Shown: piece by piece, positions 29,149-38,583 of the stretch
How positions within the stretch are numbered: position 1 is the stretch's first letter
Layout: the number at the start of each line of letters is the position of its first letter
Source: Croceivirga lutea
GTDB lineage: Bacteria; Bacteroidota; Bacteroidia; Flavobacteriales; Flavobacteriaceae
NCBI RefSeq assembly: GCF_014235875.1
Contig: NZ_JACJUK010000011.1
Coordinates: 1-64,000 of the forward strand
Reading direction: 5' to 3'
DNA length: 64,000 bases
Translations under genes and position numbers: made by a program
Notes under the pieces: generated by a model
Databases searched by the model: none
Told to the model about the DNA's origin: nothing
The model's input: the letters and a program-made list of their open reading frames with translations, nothing else

Positions 29149-31926
29149 TTAGATAACTAATTGTTTTTGAGAAGGCTTAAATTTAGTTAAGACTATACCA
29201 TCTACAGCGGCCTCATACTCTTGCAAAGTAGGTGTTCTACCAAGAATTGTAGATAGTACTACCACAGGAGTTGATGATAACAAAGATTCACCTTTTTTCT
29301 CACCAGAGTCTTTTACTACTCTACCCTGAAATAAACGTGTAGACGTAGCCATTACCGTGTCTCCTGGCTCTGCTTTCTCTTGATTACCCATGCATAGATT
29401 ACAGCCAGGTCTTTCTAAGTATAACATATTCTCGTATTTAGTACGAGCAGCGGCTTTAGGGGCATTATCATTAAACTCAAAACCAGAATATTTTTGTAAC
29501 ACTTCCCAATCACCTTCTTCTTTTAACTCATCTACAATATTGTATGTTGGTGGTGCTACCACCAAAGGAGCTTTGAACACTACCTCACCATGTATAGCTT
29601 CAATATTCTTAAGCATTTGCGCCAATATTTTCATATCGCCTTTATGCACCATACAAGAACCAACGAAGCCTAAATCAACCTTTTTAGTACCGCCATAAAA
29701 TGAAAGTGGTCTAATAGTATCATGAGTATATCGTTTAGAAACGTCTTCGTTATTAACGTCTGGATCCGCAATCATAGGTTCAGCAATCTCATCTAAGTCG
29801 ATTACAACTTCTGCATAATACTTTGCGTTAGCATCTGGTTTTAAGGCAGGTTTTATTCCAGTTTTTAGTTCTTGAATTCTGTTATTGGCTTTATCTACCA
29901 ACCCTTGTAAAACTTGTTTTTCGTTATCCATACCCTTTTCAATCATAATTTGAATACGGTCACGAGCAATCACCAAAGATTCTATTAGGGTTTCTTCTTC
30001 AGAAATACAGATAGATGCTTTAGCTTTCATTTCAGCGGTCCAATCTGTAAATGTAAAAGCTTGGTCAGCAGTAAGTGTACCAATATGAACCTCAATTACG
30101 CGCCCCTGAAAAACGTTTTCTCCATCAAACTGCTTCAACATTTGTTGCTGCGTTGCATGAACTACATCACGGAAATCCATATAACTTCTCATGTTACCTT
30201 TAAAAGTAACTTTTACTGATTGTGGTATGGGCATTGTAGCTTCACCAGTAGCTAATGCCAAGGCAACTGTACCAGAATCGGCACCAAAAGCTACCCCTTT
30301 AGACATACGGGTATGTGAATCACCACCTATAATGATATCCCAATCATCAACCGTAATATCGTTCAATACTTTATGAATAACATCTGTCATGGCGTGATAT
30401 TTCCCCTTAGGGTCACGGCCCGTTATTAAACCAAAGTCATTCATAAACTTCATCAGACGAGGAATATTAGCCTTTGATTTATCATCCCATACAGAAGCCG
30501 TATGACAACCTGATTGGTAACCAGCATCAACAATAGGTGAAATAATAGTTGCTGCCATCATTTCTAGTTCTTGAGAAGTCATTAAGCCGGTAGTATCTTG
30601 AGAACCTACAATATTAACCTCAACTCGTACATTAGAACCTGAATGAAGTGTTTTACCTGGAGTAGTACCTACGGCATTTTTATTGAAAATTTTCTCAACC
30701 GCGGTTAGTCCATGGCCTTCAACTGAAATTTCTTTTGAAGGTGCATACACTTGAGGTATCTCTATACCTAATACCTTACATGCGAATGTTTGAAGTTTTT
30801 TACCAAAAACTACAGCGTAAGAACCACCTGCTTTTATGAACTCCATTTTTTGTGGAGTCAACGCAGCAGAAATATCTTTTAATTCTTTATCGCCATTGTA
30901 AAGCTTTTTTTCTTTTGTATTAATGGTAAGAACGGTACCCGTAGCAACAGAATATACTTCTTTTAAAATTGGCTCACCATCTTTATCGACAATGGTTTTA
31001 CCGTTTTCATCTTTTTGCTTAACCCAGTTTTTTAAGTCGATACCTATACCACCTGTTACTCCCACAGTGGTTAAAAAGATTGGAGCAATACCATTAGTAC
31101 CTGCAATAACTGGAGCAATATTTATGAACGGTACGTATGGCGAAGAAGGAATACCCGTCCACAAGGCTACATTATTAACACCAGACATACGAGATGAACC
31201 TACACCCATTGTACCCTTTTCAGCAATAAGCATAATACGCTTATCTGGATGTTGTTCTTTTAATGCCAATACCTCTTGTTGCATTTCTTTATTATGCTCA
31301 AAAATAGATTGGCCGTGTAATTCGCGGTCAGAACGAGAATGCGCATCTGCACCTGGGGACAATAAATCTGTTGAAATATCTCCAACACCAGCAATATAGG
31401 TTACCACTTTAATTTCTTCTTCTACTTCTGGTAACTTGGTAAAAAACTCAGCTTGAGCGTAGCTTTCAATAATCTCTTTAGCAATTGGGTTACCTGATTT
31501 CATAGCGTTTTCTAAACGCTCTGTATCAGCTTCGTATAAAAACACTTGCGTTTTTAAAACTTTAGCCGCTTTAACTGCTGTAGGTTTATCTTGCCCTAAA
31601 GCTAAATCTAATAAAACCCCAATGGAAGGTCCGCCTTTCATATGAGACAATTGCTCAAAAGCAAAGTCAGGTGAAATTTCTTCAATAACCACTTCGCCAA
31701 GGATAATTTCTTTTAAAAATTTGGCTTTAACGCCTGCTGCGCTAGTGGTTCCAGGTAGTGTATTGTAAATAAAAAACTCTAAAGAGTCTTTTCTATCTGG
31801 ATGATTTAATTCTTTAATTTGTGAAATTAATTCACTTGTTAGTTCAGCACCATCAATTGGTTTTGGGTGTAAACCTTGAGCTTTACGCTCATTAATTTCC
31901 TTAATGTAATCTTTGTAAATACCCAT
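29149..31926 (-). CDS. acnB: bifunctional aconitate hydratase 2 / 2-methylisocitrate dehydratase
   Basis: AcnB-type aconitase of 925 residues, with the N-terminal HEAT-like domain unique to AcnB (about 1-155), the swivel domain moved ahead of the catalytic core, and the cluster ligands in FVGSCMVHKGD and RPGCNLCMGNQ near the C-terminus. AcnB also acts on 2-methylisocitrate in the propionate (methylcitrate) cycle in some bacteria; no prp genes are in the window. In E. coli the apo-protein binds mRNA, a possible role here too. A small hairpin lies 15 bases before the start codon. Confidence 0.95.
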   Translation of the reverse strand: MGIYKDYIKEINERKAQGLHPKPIDGAELTSELISQIKELNHPDRKDSLEFFIYNTLPGTTSAAGVKAKFLKEIILGEVVIEEISPDFAFEQLSHMKGGPSIGVLLDLALGQDKPTAVKAAKVLKTQVFLYEADTERLENAMKSGNPIAKEIIESYAQAEFFTKLPEVEEEIKVVTYIAGVGDISTDLLSPGADAHSRSDRELHGQSIFEHNKEMQQEVLALKEQHPDKRIMLIAEKGTMGVGSSRMSGVNNVALWTGIPSSPYVPFINIAPVIAGTNGIAPIFLTTVGVTGGIGIDLKNWVKQKDENGKTIVDKDGEPILKEVYSVATGTVLTINTKEKKLYNGDKELKDISAALTPQKMEFIKAGGSYAVVFGKKLQTFACKVLGIEIPQVYAPSKEISVEGHGLTAVEKIFNKNAVGTTPGKTLHSGSNVRVEVNIVGSQDTTGLMTSQELEMMAATIISPIVDAGYQSGCHTASVWDDKSKANIPRLMKFMNDFGLITGRDPKGKYHAMTDVIHKVLNDITVDDWDIIIGGDSHTRMSKGVAFGADSGTVALALATGEATMPIPQSVKVTFKGNMRSYMDFRDVVHATQQQMLKQFDGENVFQGRVIEVHIGTLTADQAFTFTDWTAEMKAKASICISEEETLIESLVIARDRIQIMIEKGMDNEKQVLQGLVDKANNRIQELKTGIKPALKPDANAKYYAEVVIDLDEIAEPMIADPDVNNEDVSKRYTHDTIRPLSFYGGTKKVDLGFVGSCMVHKGDMKILAQMLKNIEAIHGEVVFKAPLVVAPPTYNIVDELKEEGDWEVLQKYSGFEFNDNAPKAAARTKYENMLYLERPGCNLCMGNQEKAEPGDTVMATSTRLFQGRVVKDSGEKKGESLLSSTPVVVLSTILGRTPTLQEYEAAVDGIVLTKFKPSQKQLVI

Positions 31927-31940
31927 AAAAAATAAATAAA

Positions 31941-31956
31941 GCTTACCCGTGTAAGC
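31941..31956 (-). promoter_or_regulatory. short hairpin in acnB leader
   Basis: GCTTAC-CCGT-GTAAGC forms a perfect six-base stem with a four-base loop, 14 bases upstream of the acnB ATG. There is no T-run, so it is not a terminator. It could affect translation; function unknown. Confidence 0.4.
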
Positions 31957-32098
31957 CAGTTAGGTTGTAATAGGTTTAATTATAAAAAAACGCATTTCTT
32001 CGGCACCATCATTGACAAATACGCATCCTACAAAAATACGAAAACGTTACCGTATTTATTGTGTCAAATGCGTTATGAAAATCTATTTTATTGTGATA

Positions 32099-33055
32099 TT
32101 ATCCTAATAGTTCAGTGATAATCTGGTCGATTGTAATGCCTTCGGCCTCTGCTTTGTAGTTCTTAAGTACTCTATGCCTTAGAATACCATGAGCAACGGC
32201 TTTTACATCTTCAATATCTGGAGAGTACTTACCATTAATTACCGAATGTGCCTTGGCTGCTAAAACTAAATTCTGTGACGCCCTTGGACCCGCACCCCAA
32301 TCAACAAAATTTTTGATGATGTCAGGAGCTGTATCACTATTTGGTCTAGTTTTATTTACAAGTCTAACGGTATAATCAATTACATTATCTGCGATTGGTA
32401 CGCGTCTTATCAGTTGTTGCACTTCTCTAATGGCTTCGGCACTAAATAAGGTGTTTAAGTTAACCGAAGCATCACTAGTAGTATTCTTAACTACAGCAAT
32501 TTCTTCTTCGATAGACGGATATGTAAGCTCAATCGCAAACATAAAACGGTCTAATTGAGCTTCAGGCAAAGGATAAGTTCCTTCTTGCTCAATAGGGTTT
32601 TGTGTAGCTAACACAAAATATGGTAAATCTAATTTGTATTGATGCCCAGCAACGGTAACCGCTCTTTCTTGCATGGCCTCTAATAAAGCTGACTGCGTTT
32701 TTGGAGGTGTTCTATTTATCTCATCTGCAAGAATGATATTTGAGAAAATAGGGCCTTTGATGAACTTAAAGTTTCTATTTTGGTCTAATACTTCGCTACC
32801 CAAAATATCACTTGGCATTAAATCTGGAGTAAATTGAATTCGTTTAAAATCTAAACCCAAGGTCTGAGCTATAGTATTAACCATTAGCGTTTTAGCCAAA
32901 CCAGGCACCCCAATCAATAAGGAATGACCCCCTGTGTAAATGGAAAGTAAAATTTGCTCAACAACGTGTTCTTGGCCAATAATGACCTTACCTATTTCCC
33001 GCTTTAAATCTTGATGTTTTTGAACGAGCTTGTTTACAGCTTCTACGTCTGACAT
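32099..33055 (-). CDS. MoxR-family AAA+ ATPase
   Basis: A 318-residue AAA-3 (MoxR) ATPase with Walker A GVPGLAKT (49-56), Walker B region ILADEINRTPPK, sensor 1 around LATQNPIEQEGTYPLPEAQLD and a C-terminal lid. MoxR proteins are chaperone-like and usually sit beside DUF58 and von Willebrand factor A partners; neither is adjacent here. Instead it lies four bases after a SurA-like folding factor gene in the same operon, suggesting a role in maturation of envelope proteins. Partners cannot be named. Confidence 0.9.
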   Translation of the reverse strand: MSDVEAVNKLVQKHQDLKREIGKVIIGQEHVVEQILLSIYTGGHSLLIGVPGLAKTLMVNTIAQTLGLDFKRIQFTPDLMPSDILGSEVLDQNRNFKFIKGPIFSNIILADEINRTPPKTQSALLEAMQERAVTVAGHQYKLDLPYFVLATQNPIEQEGTYPLPEAQLDRFMFAIELTYPSIEEEIAVVKNTTSDASVNLNTLFSAEAIREVQQLIRRVPIADNVIDYTVRLVNKTRPNSDTAPDIIKNFVDWGAGPRASQNLVLAAKAHSVINGKYSPDIEDVKAVAHGILRHRVLKNYKAEAEGITIDQIITELLG

Positions 33056-33059
33056 GCAG

Positions 33060-34457
33060 TTAGTTTTTTACCCAATTATTAGCGAATTCACAGTCTCTAT
33101 TATCCGGGTCAACATGAATGTAGTTTTCTTCAATATGCTCTTCCATCCACTCTTTAATAGCCTTAAATTGCTTTTCTCTTAAAGCAAGTTCTTGTATTTT
33201 TAAGTAATCTCTTGCAAAATCAGCTTTATGCTCATCATATCTATTTGAGATTTTCATAATCTTGAACTTAGGTGCTCCTCCTCTTGGGTCATCTTCTTTT
33301 AGTGGTTTAGAAATTTCACCGTCTTTTAAATTTCTAATTTGATTGTATAGAGAAGGGTCCATTTTTGTAAGTTCAAAACGTGAACCATAATCTATAGGAT
33401 TACGTAAAACCCCACCATCGAACTTGGTTTCTTTTTCGTCTGAAAAATTTAAAGCAGCTTCTTCAAAAGTATATTTTCCATCAATAATATGCTGACGAAT
33501 GCTGTCTAGTTCTTGAACTGATTTTTCAACTTCTTCATCAGAAATTTCAGGTATCATTAAAATATGTCTTAAATCTACCTCTTGCCCTCTAATTTTTTCT
33601 ACCTTAATTATGTGGTACCCAAAATCGGTTTCAAAAGGTTCAGAAATTTCACCTTCTTGTAAGCTAAAAGCAACATCTTTAAATTCTTTTACAAAAGGAG
33701 TCTCTCTAGTCATACTATAAAACCCTCCTTTAGATTTTGAACCAGGGTCTTGTGAATAAAGTATTGCCTTAACGTTAAAACTAGCATCATTTTCTAAAAC
33801 ATCTTGGCGAATTTCTTTTAAGCGATTTATAATTTTTAATTTTTCTTTATCGCTAGGTTCTGGTTGCTTTACAATTTGGCTAATTTCTAATTCTGCACCA
33901 ATCATTGGTAAGTCTTCTTCATCAAATTTATTAAAGAATTGTCTCACCTCTTCTGGGGTAACCTCAATACCTTCAACAATCTTAGTCTGCATTTTTTCTG
34001 AAAGCATTCTTAGTTTATTGATTTCAAATAGTTCTTTTCTGAAACTTTCTGGGTCTTCTTTTTTATAAAATTTTAGCACCTTTTCCATAGAACCCACTTG
34101 CGAAACTAGTTGTTGAATTTGAGCTTCACTTTGGGCATTAACCTGCTCATCAGAAACCAATAAGCTATCTTGAACTGCTTGGTGAGCATATAACCTATCT
34201 TCCATCAATTTACCAAGTAATTGGCAATGTGTAATATCTTGAGTTGAGGCACCTTGAGTTTTTAAATCGATAAGGGTTTTTTCTATATCAGAATCTAGAA
34301 TTACGTAATCACCAATTACGGCCGCAATACCATCTAACTTTATTCTAGTTTTTGTTGTAGTGTCTTTTACTGCTTCAACAATTTCTTCTTCTTGTGCAGA
34401 AATTTGGAAAACTGATGCACATATTACTACAACGCTTATAATTCCTTTCTTAATCAT
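33060..34457 (-). CDS. SurA-like peptidylprolyl isomerase, periplasmic
   Basis: Periplasmic chaperone and prolyl isomerase for outer membrane proteins. From ATG 34457 the 465-residue product has a signal peptide (MIKKGIISVVVICASVFQISAQ), a SurA-N chaperone region (about 35-165) and two parvulin domains (about 170-280: SQDPGSKSKGGFYSMT, FETDFGYHIIKVEK; about 285-390: FSDEKETKFDGGVLRN). In-frame ATGs at 34472 and 34490 would extend the N-terminus ahead of the signal. Overlaps the upstream parvulin-like lipoprotein gene by eight bases. Confidence 0.9.
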   Translation of the reverse strand: MIKKGIISVVVICASVFQISAQEEEIVEAVKDTTTKTRIKLDGIAAVIGDYVILDSDIEKTLIDLKTQGASTQDITHCQLLGKLMEDRLYAHQAVQDSLLVSDEQVNAQSEAQIQQLVSQVGSMEKVLKFYKKEDPESFRKELFEINKLRMLSEKMQTKIVEGIEVTPEEVRQFFNKFDEEDLPMIGAELEISQIVKQPEPSDKEKLKIINRLKEIRQDVLENDASFNVKAILYSQDPGSKSKGGFYSMTRETPFVKEFKDVAFSLQEGEISEPFETDFGYHIIKVEKIRGQEVDLRHILMIPEISDEEVEKSVQELDSIRQHIIDGKYTFEEAALNFSDEKETKFDGGVLRNPIDYGSRFELTKMDPSLYNQIRNLKDGEISKPLKEDDPRGGAPKFKIMKISNRYDEHKADFARDYLKIQELALREKQFKAIKEWMEEHIEENYIHVDPDNRDCEFANNWVKN

Positions 34458-35310
34458 AAATCTCAAATTCATTTTTTTTAAGGGCTTCATCTAACAATTC
34501 TGTTTCTAACTTTTTTAAGAACGCAATCTTTCTTCTATTAAGTATGAGTTGTTTAATGTTAGGTGTAACGTAACTCATTGGAGCAACATCATTTATCTCC
34601 AAAATATTTGTCACTTTGCCCAAATATACCCCCAAAGAATCTTGCAACTCAAAGAATTGTGATTTTTTTAAGTAGTTGTCTTGGTTCACATAAGTTAACG
34701 CCGGAATCTCTTCCATAACCCTATTGGTACTTACCCAGATAGAATCATTCAAATGCATTTTTTTAAACTGTACGGCTATTGAATCTAAGAACTTTTTATC
34801 TTGTTCTTCAAATCTTTTGAAACGAGTAACTACTTCTTCTTTATTTAAAAATTGATTGGGAAGCGCAACAAAGCGTAATTTTACCAAACGCTCACTTAAT
34901 TTAAAATTGTCTTTTTCAGCTTGATAAAATTGCTGTATTTGACTGTTAGAAATTGTGGTGTCTTGTGCTTGTGCAACCAATGCATCTGTATAAGCTTTGG
35001 TATACAAATCGGCCTTATAACCGGCAACTAGCTTGTTATATTCTTCTTGTTTTTCTTCAGGTAAATTAATTATAGCCTTAGAAAGCAAAAGTTCTCTTCT
35101 TGCCCAATTATTGATATAATTGTTTACGATTATGGCACTATCTTGAGGACTATTACTACTTTTAAGCAACGGTTCAATATCCTTTTTATAAAGAAATTTA
35201 TCTCCTGCCCTAGCAATTACTTCTTTTTCTTCTTTAGGCTTTAATAGCCCATCACAAGAAATACATAAAAAAACTAAAGCTGTAAGTAGTAAAAAAGAAC
35301 TGCGATTCAT
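34450..35310 (-). CDS. SurA/PpiC-like lipoprotein
   Basis: A 286-residue lipoprotein (lipobox LCISC, lipidated C19 from ATG 35310) resembling the N-terminal chaperone part of SurA/PrsA-type proteins: ARAGDKFLYKKDIEPLL, coiled helices with YNKLVAGYKADLYTKAY and a C-terminal helix. A clear parvulin domain with the usual GG...G signature is not evident, so it may be a chaperone without isomerase activity. Starts: ATG 35310 or 35316; the TTG at 35340 is upstream of the likely transcription start. First gene of an operon with the SurA-like and MoxR genes. Confidence 0.8.
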   Translation of the reverse strand: MNRSSFLLLTALVFLCISCDGLLKPKEEKEVIARAGDKFLYKKDIEPLLKSSNSPQDSAIIVNNYINNWARRELLLSKAIINLPEEKQEEYNKLVAGYKADLYTKAYTDALVAQAQDTTISNSQIQQFYQAEKDNFKLSERLVKLRFVALPNQFLNKEEVVTRFKRFEEQDKKFLDSIAVQFKKMHLNDSIWVSTNRVMEEIPALTYVNQDNYLKKSQFFELQDSLGVYLGKVTNILEINDVAPMSYVTPNIKQLILNRRKIAFLKKLETELLDEALKKNEFEIYD

Positions 35311-35328
35311 TATCATAACTGCGTAGCG

Positions 35329-35358
35329 CAAAAATAACAATTAGTTAAACTAAGACAA
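35329..35358 (-). promoter_or_regulatory. promoter of the lipoprotein-SurA-MoxR operon (CTTG-N19-TATTTTTG)
   Basis: On the minus strand a TTG -33 core (35358-35356), 19-base spacer and TATTTTTG (35336-35329). Transcription would start near 35321, which fixes the first gene's start at 35310 or 35316. Confidence 0.65.
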
Positions 35359-35428
35359 GGTTAAGAACTATTAATAAACCATAGAGTTGTTTGAACTTTT
35401 TATATTTATTGATAACTACACTAAAAAA

Positions 35429-36592
35429 ATGAAAAATCATATCATTAGATACCTAAGTCCACGTAACTCATTTAACTTTTTCTTTCTGTTAAGCTTGCTA
35501 CTTATTAGTTCCTGTAGCGAAACAAAAGAAAAAAACTTTCTTGAAATTGCCTTAGCATCAGAGCATCCTAATATAAAAAGAGTCATGGATAGTGTCTCAG
35601 CATATGAAGTTCAAATTAGATATACCAAAATAGAGCGTCTAAAAGATTCCGTTGTATTAACAGATTATGATTTTCAGGTTGATGAGAACACCTATTTCTA
35701 CCCTGCTAGCACGGTAAAACTACCCGCAGTTGTAGCAAGTTTGGAAAAGTTAAATGAAATAGATTCTTTAAACAGAAACACCAAATTTTATATTGAAGGT
35801 GATAGTGTTGAAACCACTTTTACTGAAGCAATTCACCAAATATTTGCGGTGAGCAGCAATGAAGCCAATAATAGATTAGTAGAGTTTTTAGGTTTTGATG
35901 AGCTCAATAAACGAATACAAAAAAAAGGTATTTCTGGTTTTAGGGTGTCTCATAGACTTTCCACAACAAATGCCGATGAAGTTAGCACTACCCCACTGGT
36001 TATCTATTTAAATGATTCTACTACTTCTACTACCAATACAATTATAAATACAACCGCGGAACCTTTAGCATTAAACAAGACCGTTAAAGGCGATGGTTAT
36101 TTAGCTCAAGATGAACTAATTAAAGAACCTTTTGATTTTAGTTTGAAAAACTGGTATTCAATTCCAGCGCAAACAGGTCTTTTAAAAAGACTTTTCTTTC
36201 CAGAATTATTTGATGAAAACGAACAGTTTACATTAAGTAGTGAGCAACTATCATATTTAAAAGAAGCCATGGCTACCACGCCATATAAATTAGGATACGA
36301 CAGAATAAAATACTACGATAGTTATGGTAAATTTCTAATTTATGGAGACACCAAAGAAAACATACCAGATTATATATCAATTTATAATAAAGTTGGTTAT
36401 GCCTATGGCACTTTAACAGATTGTGCCTATGTGGTTGATACTAAAAACAAGATTGAATTTATACTAGGAGCCACAATTTTGGTCAACAAAAACCAAACAT
36501 TCAATGACAATATTTACGAATTTGAAGAAGTTGGCATTCCGTTTTTAGGGCAATTGGGTAGAGAAATTTATGAACTTGAAAAGAATAAGTAG
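35429..36592 (+). CDS. class A beta-lactamase-like serine hydrolase lipoprotein
   Basis: A 387-residue lipoprotein (ATG 35429; lipobox LLISSC, C29) with the penicillin-recognising fold: S94-T-V-K97 (SxxK), S142-S-N144 in the SDN position and K-V-G in the KTG position (IYNKVGYAYG). The ExxLN omega-loop motif with the deacylating glutamate of true class A beta-lactamases is not visible. This fits a D,D-peptidase-like or other serine hydrolase in the periplasm more than drug resistance. Divergent from the chaperone operon. Confidence 0.78.
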   Translation: MKNHIIRYLSPRNSFNFFFLLSLLLISSCSETKEKNFLEIALASEHPNIKRVMDSVSAYEVQIRYTKIERLKDSVVLTDYDFQVDENTYFYPASTVKLPAVVASLEKLNEIDSLNRNTKFYIEGDSVETTFTEAIHQIFAVSSNEANNRLVEFLGFDELNKRIQKKGISGFRVSHRLSTTNADEVSTTPLVIYLNDSTTSTTNTIINTTAEPLALNKTVKGDGYLAQDELIKEPFDFSLKNWYSIPAQTGLLKRLFFPELFDENEQFTLSSEQLSYLKEAMATTPYKLGYDRIKYYDSYGKFLIYGDTKENIPDYISIYNKVGYAYGTLTDCAYVVDTKNKIEFILGATILVNKNQTFNDNIYEFEEVGIPFLGQLGREIYELEKNK

Positions 36593-36682
36593 AAAAACAC
36601 TATTCATTTCATAATAATTATAATATAATTCTTATTAGTTGTGTATTATTTATACTTTCGCTTGTAGGAATTACTTTCATTT

Positions 36683-37171
36683 ATGAGTGGGGTTATAGAG
36701 AGCTATATTTTCTTAAGTACTGAAAAACAACATTTTAACACTGAGTTACTTCAAAACTTAGTAGCGCGTTCTTCATCAATGAATAAACGCTATGGTATCA
36801 CAGGTTTTATGTACCAAACTCAGCCCTACTTTTTTGGGTATGTAGAAGGTACTAGTAAAAATATTGCACAACTAAAGACCAATCTTAATTCTGACACCAG
36901 ACATAAGGTAATCTATTGGCTTAATGACAAAGAAAAACAAAAACGCCGTTTTAAATCTTGGGATTTAGTTAAAAAAGAAAATTATAATGACAAGGATGCT
37001 GACACTTCTAGCTCTATTTTTTTATTGTTAGATGTTTTGGTTTTATCTATAAATACGTTTATAAGAAATCAAGTTCAAGTAAGCGGTACCAAGCAACGTG
37101 AAGTCTTTGAGAAAATAGACCGGTTAGCCAACTTATTTGAACTAATTAAGCAGAATGAACTACATAGTTGA
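36683..37171 (+). CDS. BLUF-domain protein with degenerate flavin site
   Basis: A 162-residue protein made of one BLUF domain (about 4-95) and a helical C-terminus. The fold signature RYGITGFMYQTQPYFFGYVEG and SDTRHKVI is clear. Aligned with PixD (offset two), N34 and W93 are kept, but the photoactive tyrosine is F10 and the essential glutamine is G52. The normal BLUF photocycle needs both, so this protein probably senses something else or binds no flavin. No output domain; not linked to neighbours. Confidence 0.82.
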   Translation: MSGVIESYIFLSTEKQHFNTELLQNLVARSSSMNKRYGITGFMYQTQPYFFGYVEGTSKNIAQLKTNLNSDTRHKVIYWLNDKEKQKRRFKSWDLVKKENYNDKDADTSSSIFLLLDVLVLSINTFIRNQVQVSGTKQREVFEKIDRLANLFELIKQNELHS

Positions 37172-37172
37172 T

Positions 37173-38474
37173 TTATATTGGCTCACCATATAAATCAAAA
37201 TCGGCAGCGTCATTAATTTTTACAGTACAAAACTCACCCAACTTTACATAGTGCTTTGTAGCATCTATTAAAACTTCATTGTCAACATCTGGAGAATCAA
37301 ACTCAGTTCTAGCTACAAAATAATTACCTTCTTTTCTGTCAACAATGCAACGGAACTGTTGACCAATTTTTTCTTGATTGAGCTCCCACGATATTTGAGA
37401 TTGAATTTCCATTATCTCGTTGGCGCGTTGCTGTTTTATTTCTTCAGGAACATCATCTTCTAAATTATAGGCATGGGTATTTTCTTCATGACTGTAAGTA
37501 AAGCAACCTAATCTTTCAAAACGCATTTCTTCCACCCAAGATTTAAGAGTTTTAAAATCTTCTTCTGTTTCACCAGGATATCCAACAATTAAGGTTGTTC
37601 TGATTGCCATATTAGGAACTGCCTTTCTAAACTCTTGCAACAACCTTGTAGTCTTTTCCTTAGTCGTACCTCTACGCATACTTTTTAAGATAGGGTCTGC
37701 AATATGTTGTAGCGGTATATCAATATAATTACAAATCTTAGGTTCGTTTTTCATTACCTCTAAGACATCCATAGGAAAACCAGTTGGAAACGCATAGTGT
37801 AATCTAATCCATTCAACACCTTCTACTTTCACCAAGTTTTGAAGTAATTCAGCAAGATTTCGCTTTTTGTATAAATCAAGACCATAGTACGTTAAATCCT
37901 GCGCAATAAGAATTAACTCTTTAACACCATTTGCGGCCAACTTTTCAGCCTCTTTTACCAAATCTTCTATAGGTGTGCTTCTATGCTTACCACGCATTAA
38001 GGGTATAGCGCAGAAAGAACATGGCCTGTCACAACCCTCAGCAATTTTTAGGTAAGCGTAATTCTTAGGTGTTGTAGTTAAACGTTCCCCTATTAATTCG
38101 TGCTTATAATCAGCTCCCAGAGCTTTTAATAACAACGGTAAATCACTAGTACCAAAATATTGGTCTACATTAGGTATTTCTTTTTCTAAATCTGGTTTGT
38201 ACCGTTCGCTTAAACATCCAGTTACAAAAACCTTATCAACAATACCTTCTTCCTTTTTTTGAACGTAATCTAAAATTGTATTAACACTTTCTTCTTTTGC
38301 ATTAGCTATAAAACCACAGGTATTTATAACTACAATATTACCTTCCTCCTCATGTGCAACTTCTTTATTGTTGGCTTTTAATTGCCCCATAATAACCTCT
38401 GAGTCGTAGATGTTTTTACTACACCCTAGGGTTACCATATTTATTTTGTTGCTCTTAACTGACTTTGTGCGCAT
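37173..38474 (-). CDS. rimO: ribosomal protein S12 methylthiotransferase RimO
   Basis: Radical-SAM enzyme that methylthiolates an aspartate of ribosomal protein S12. 433 residues: N-terminal UPF0004 domain with second-cluster ligands C18, C53 and C87, radical SAM core with C148-x3-C152-x2-C155 and C-terminal TRAM domain (about 370-433, ending DFDLYGEPI). The LGCSKN start and the ending distinguish RimO from MiaB. A TATTTTTG -7 box is at 38502-38495 (minus strand). Confidence 0.96.
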   Translation of the reverse strand: MRTKSVKSNKINMVTLGCSKNIYDSEVIMGQLKANNKEVAHEEEGNIVVINTCGFIANAKEESVNTILDYVQKKEEGIVDKVFVTGCLSERYKPDLEKEIPNVDQYFGTSDLPLLLKALGADYKHELIGERLTTTPKNYAYLKIAEGCDRPCSFCAIPLMRGKHRSTPIEDLVKEAEKLAANGVKELILIAQDLTYYGLDLYKKRNLAELLQNLVKVEGVEWIRLHYAFPTGFPMDVLEVMKNEPKICNYIDIPLQHIADPILKSMRRGTTKEKTTRLLQEFRKAVPNMAIRTTLIVGYPGETEEDFKTLKSWVEEMRFERLGCFTYSHEENTHAYNLEDDVPEEIKQQRANEIMEIQSQISWELNQEKIGQQFRCIVDRKEGNYFVARTEFDSPDVDNEVLIDATKHYVKLGEFCTVKINDAADFDLYGEPI

Positions 38475-38583
38475 TACTTCTTTAAAATGGAGCGCAAAAA
38501 TACAACAACAAGCTGCAAGACATCGATTAATTTGAATAATTATACCATTTATACGTTTCTACTTAAGAAAAAAAATTGCATAA

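Noticed and set aside
28203-31399. Long open frames antisense to the two aconitase genes
   Set aside because: They mirror the codon pattern of highly conserved genes on the other strand and show no family motifs or start context.
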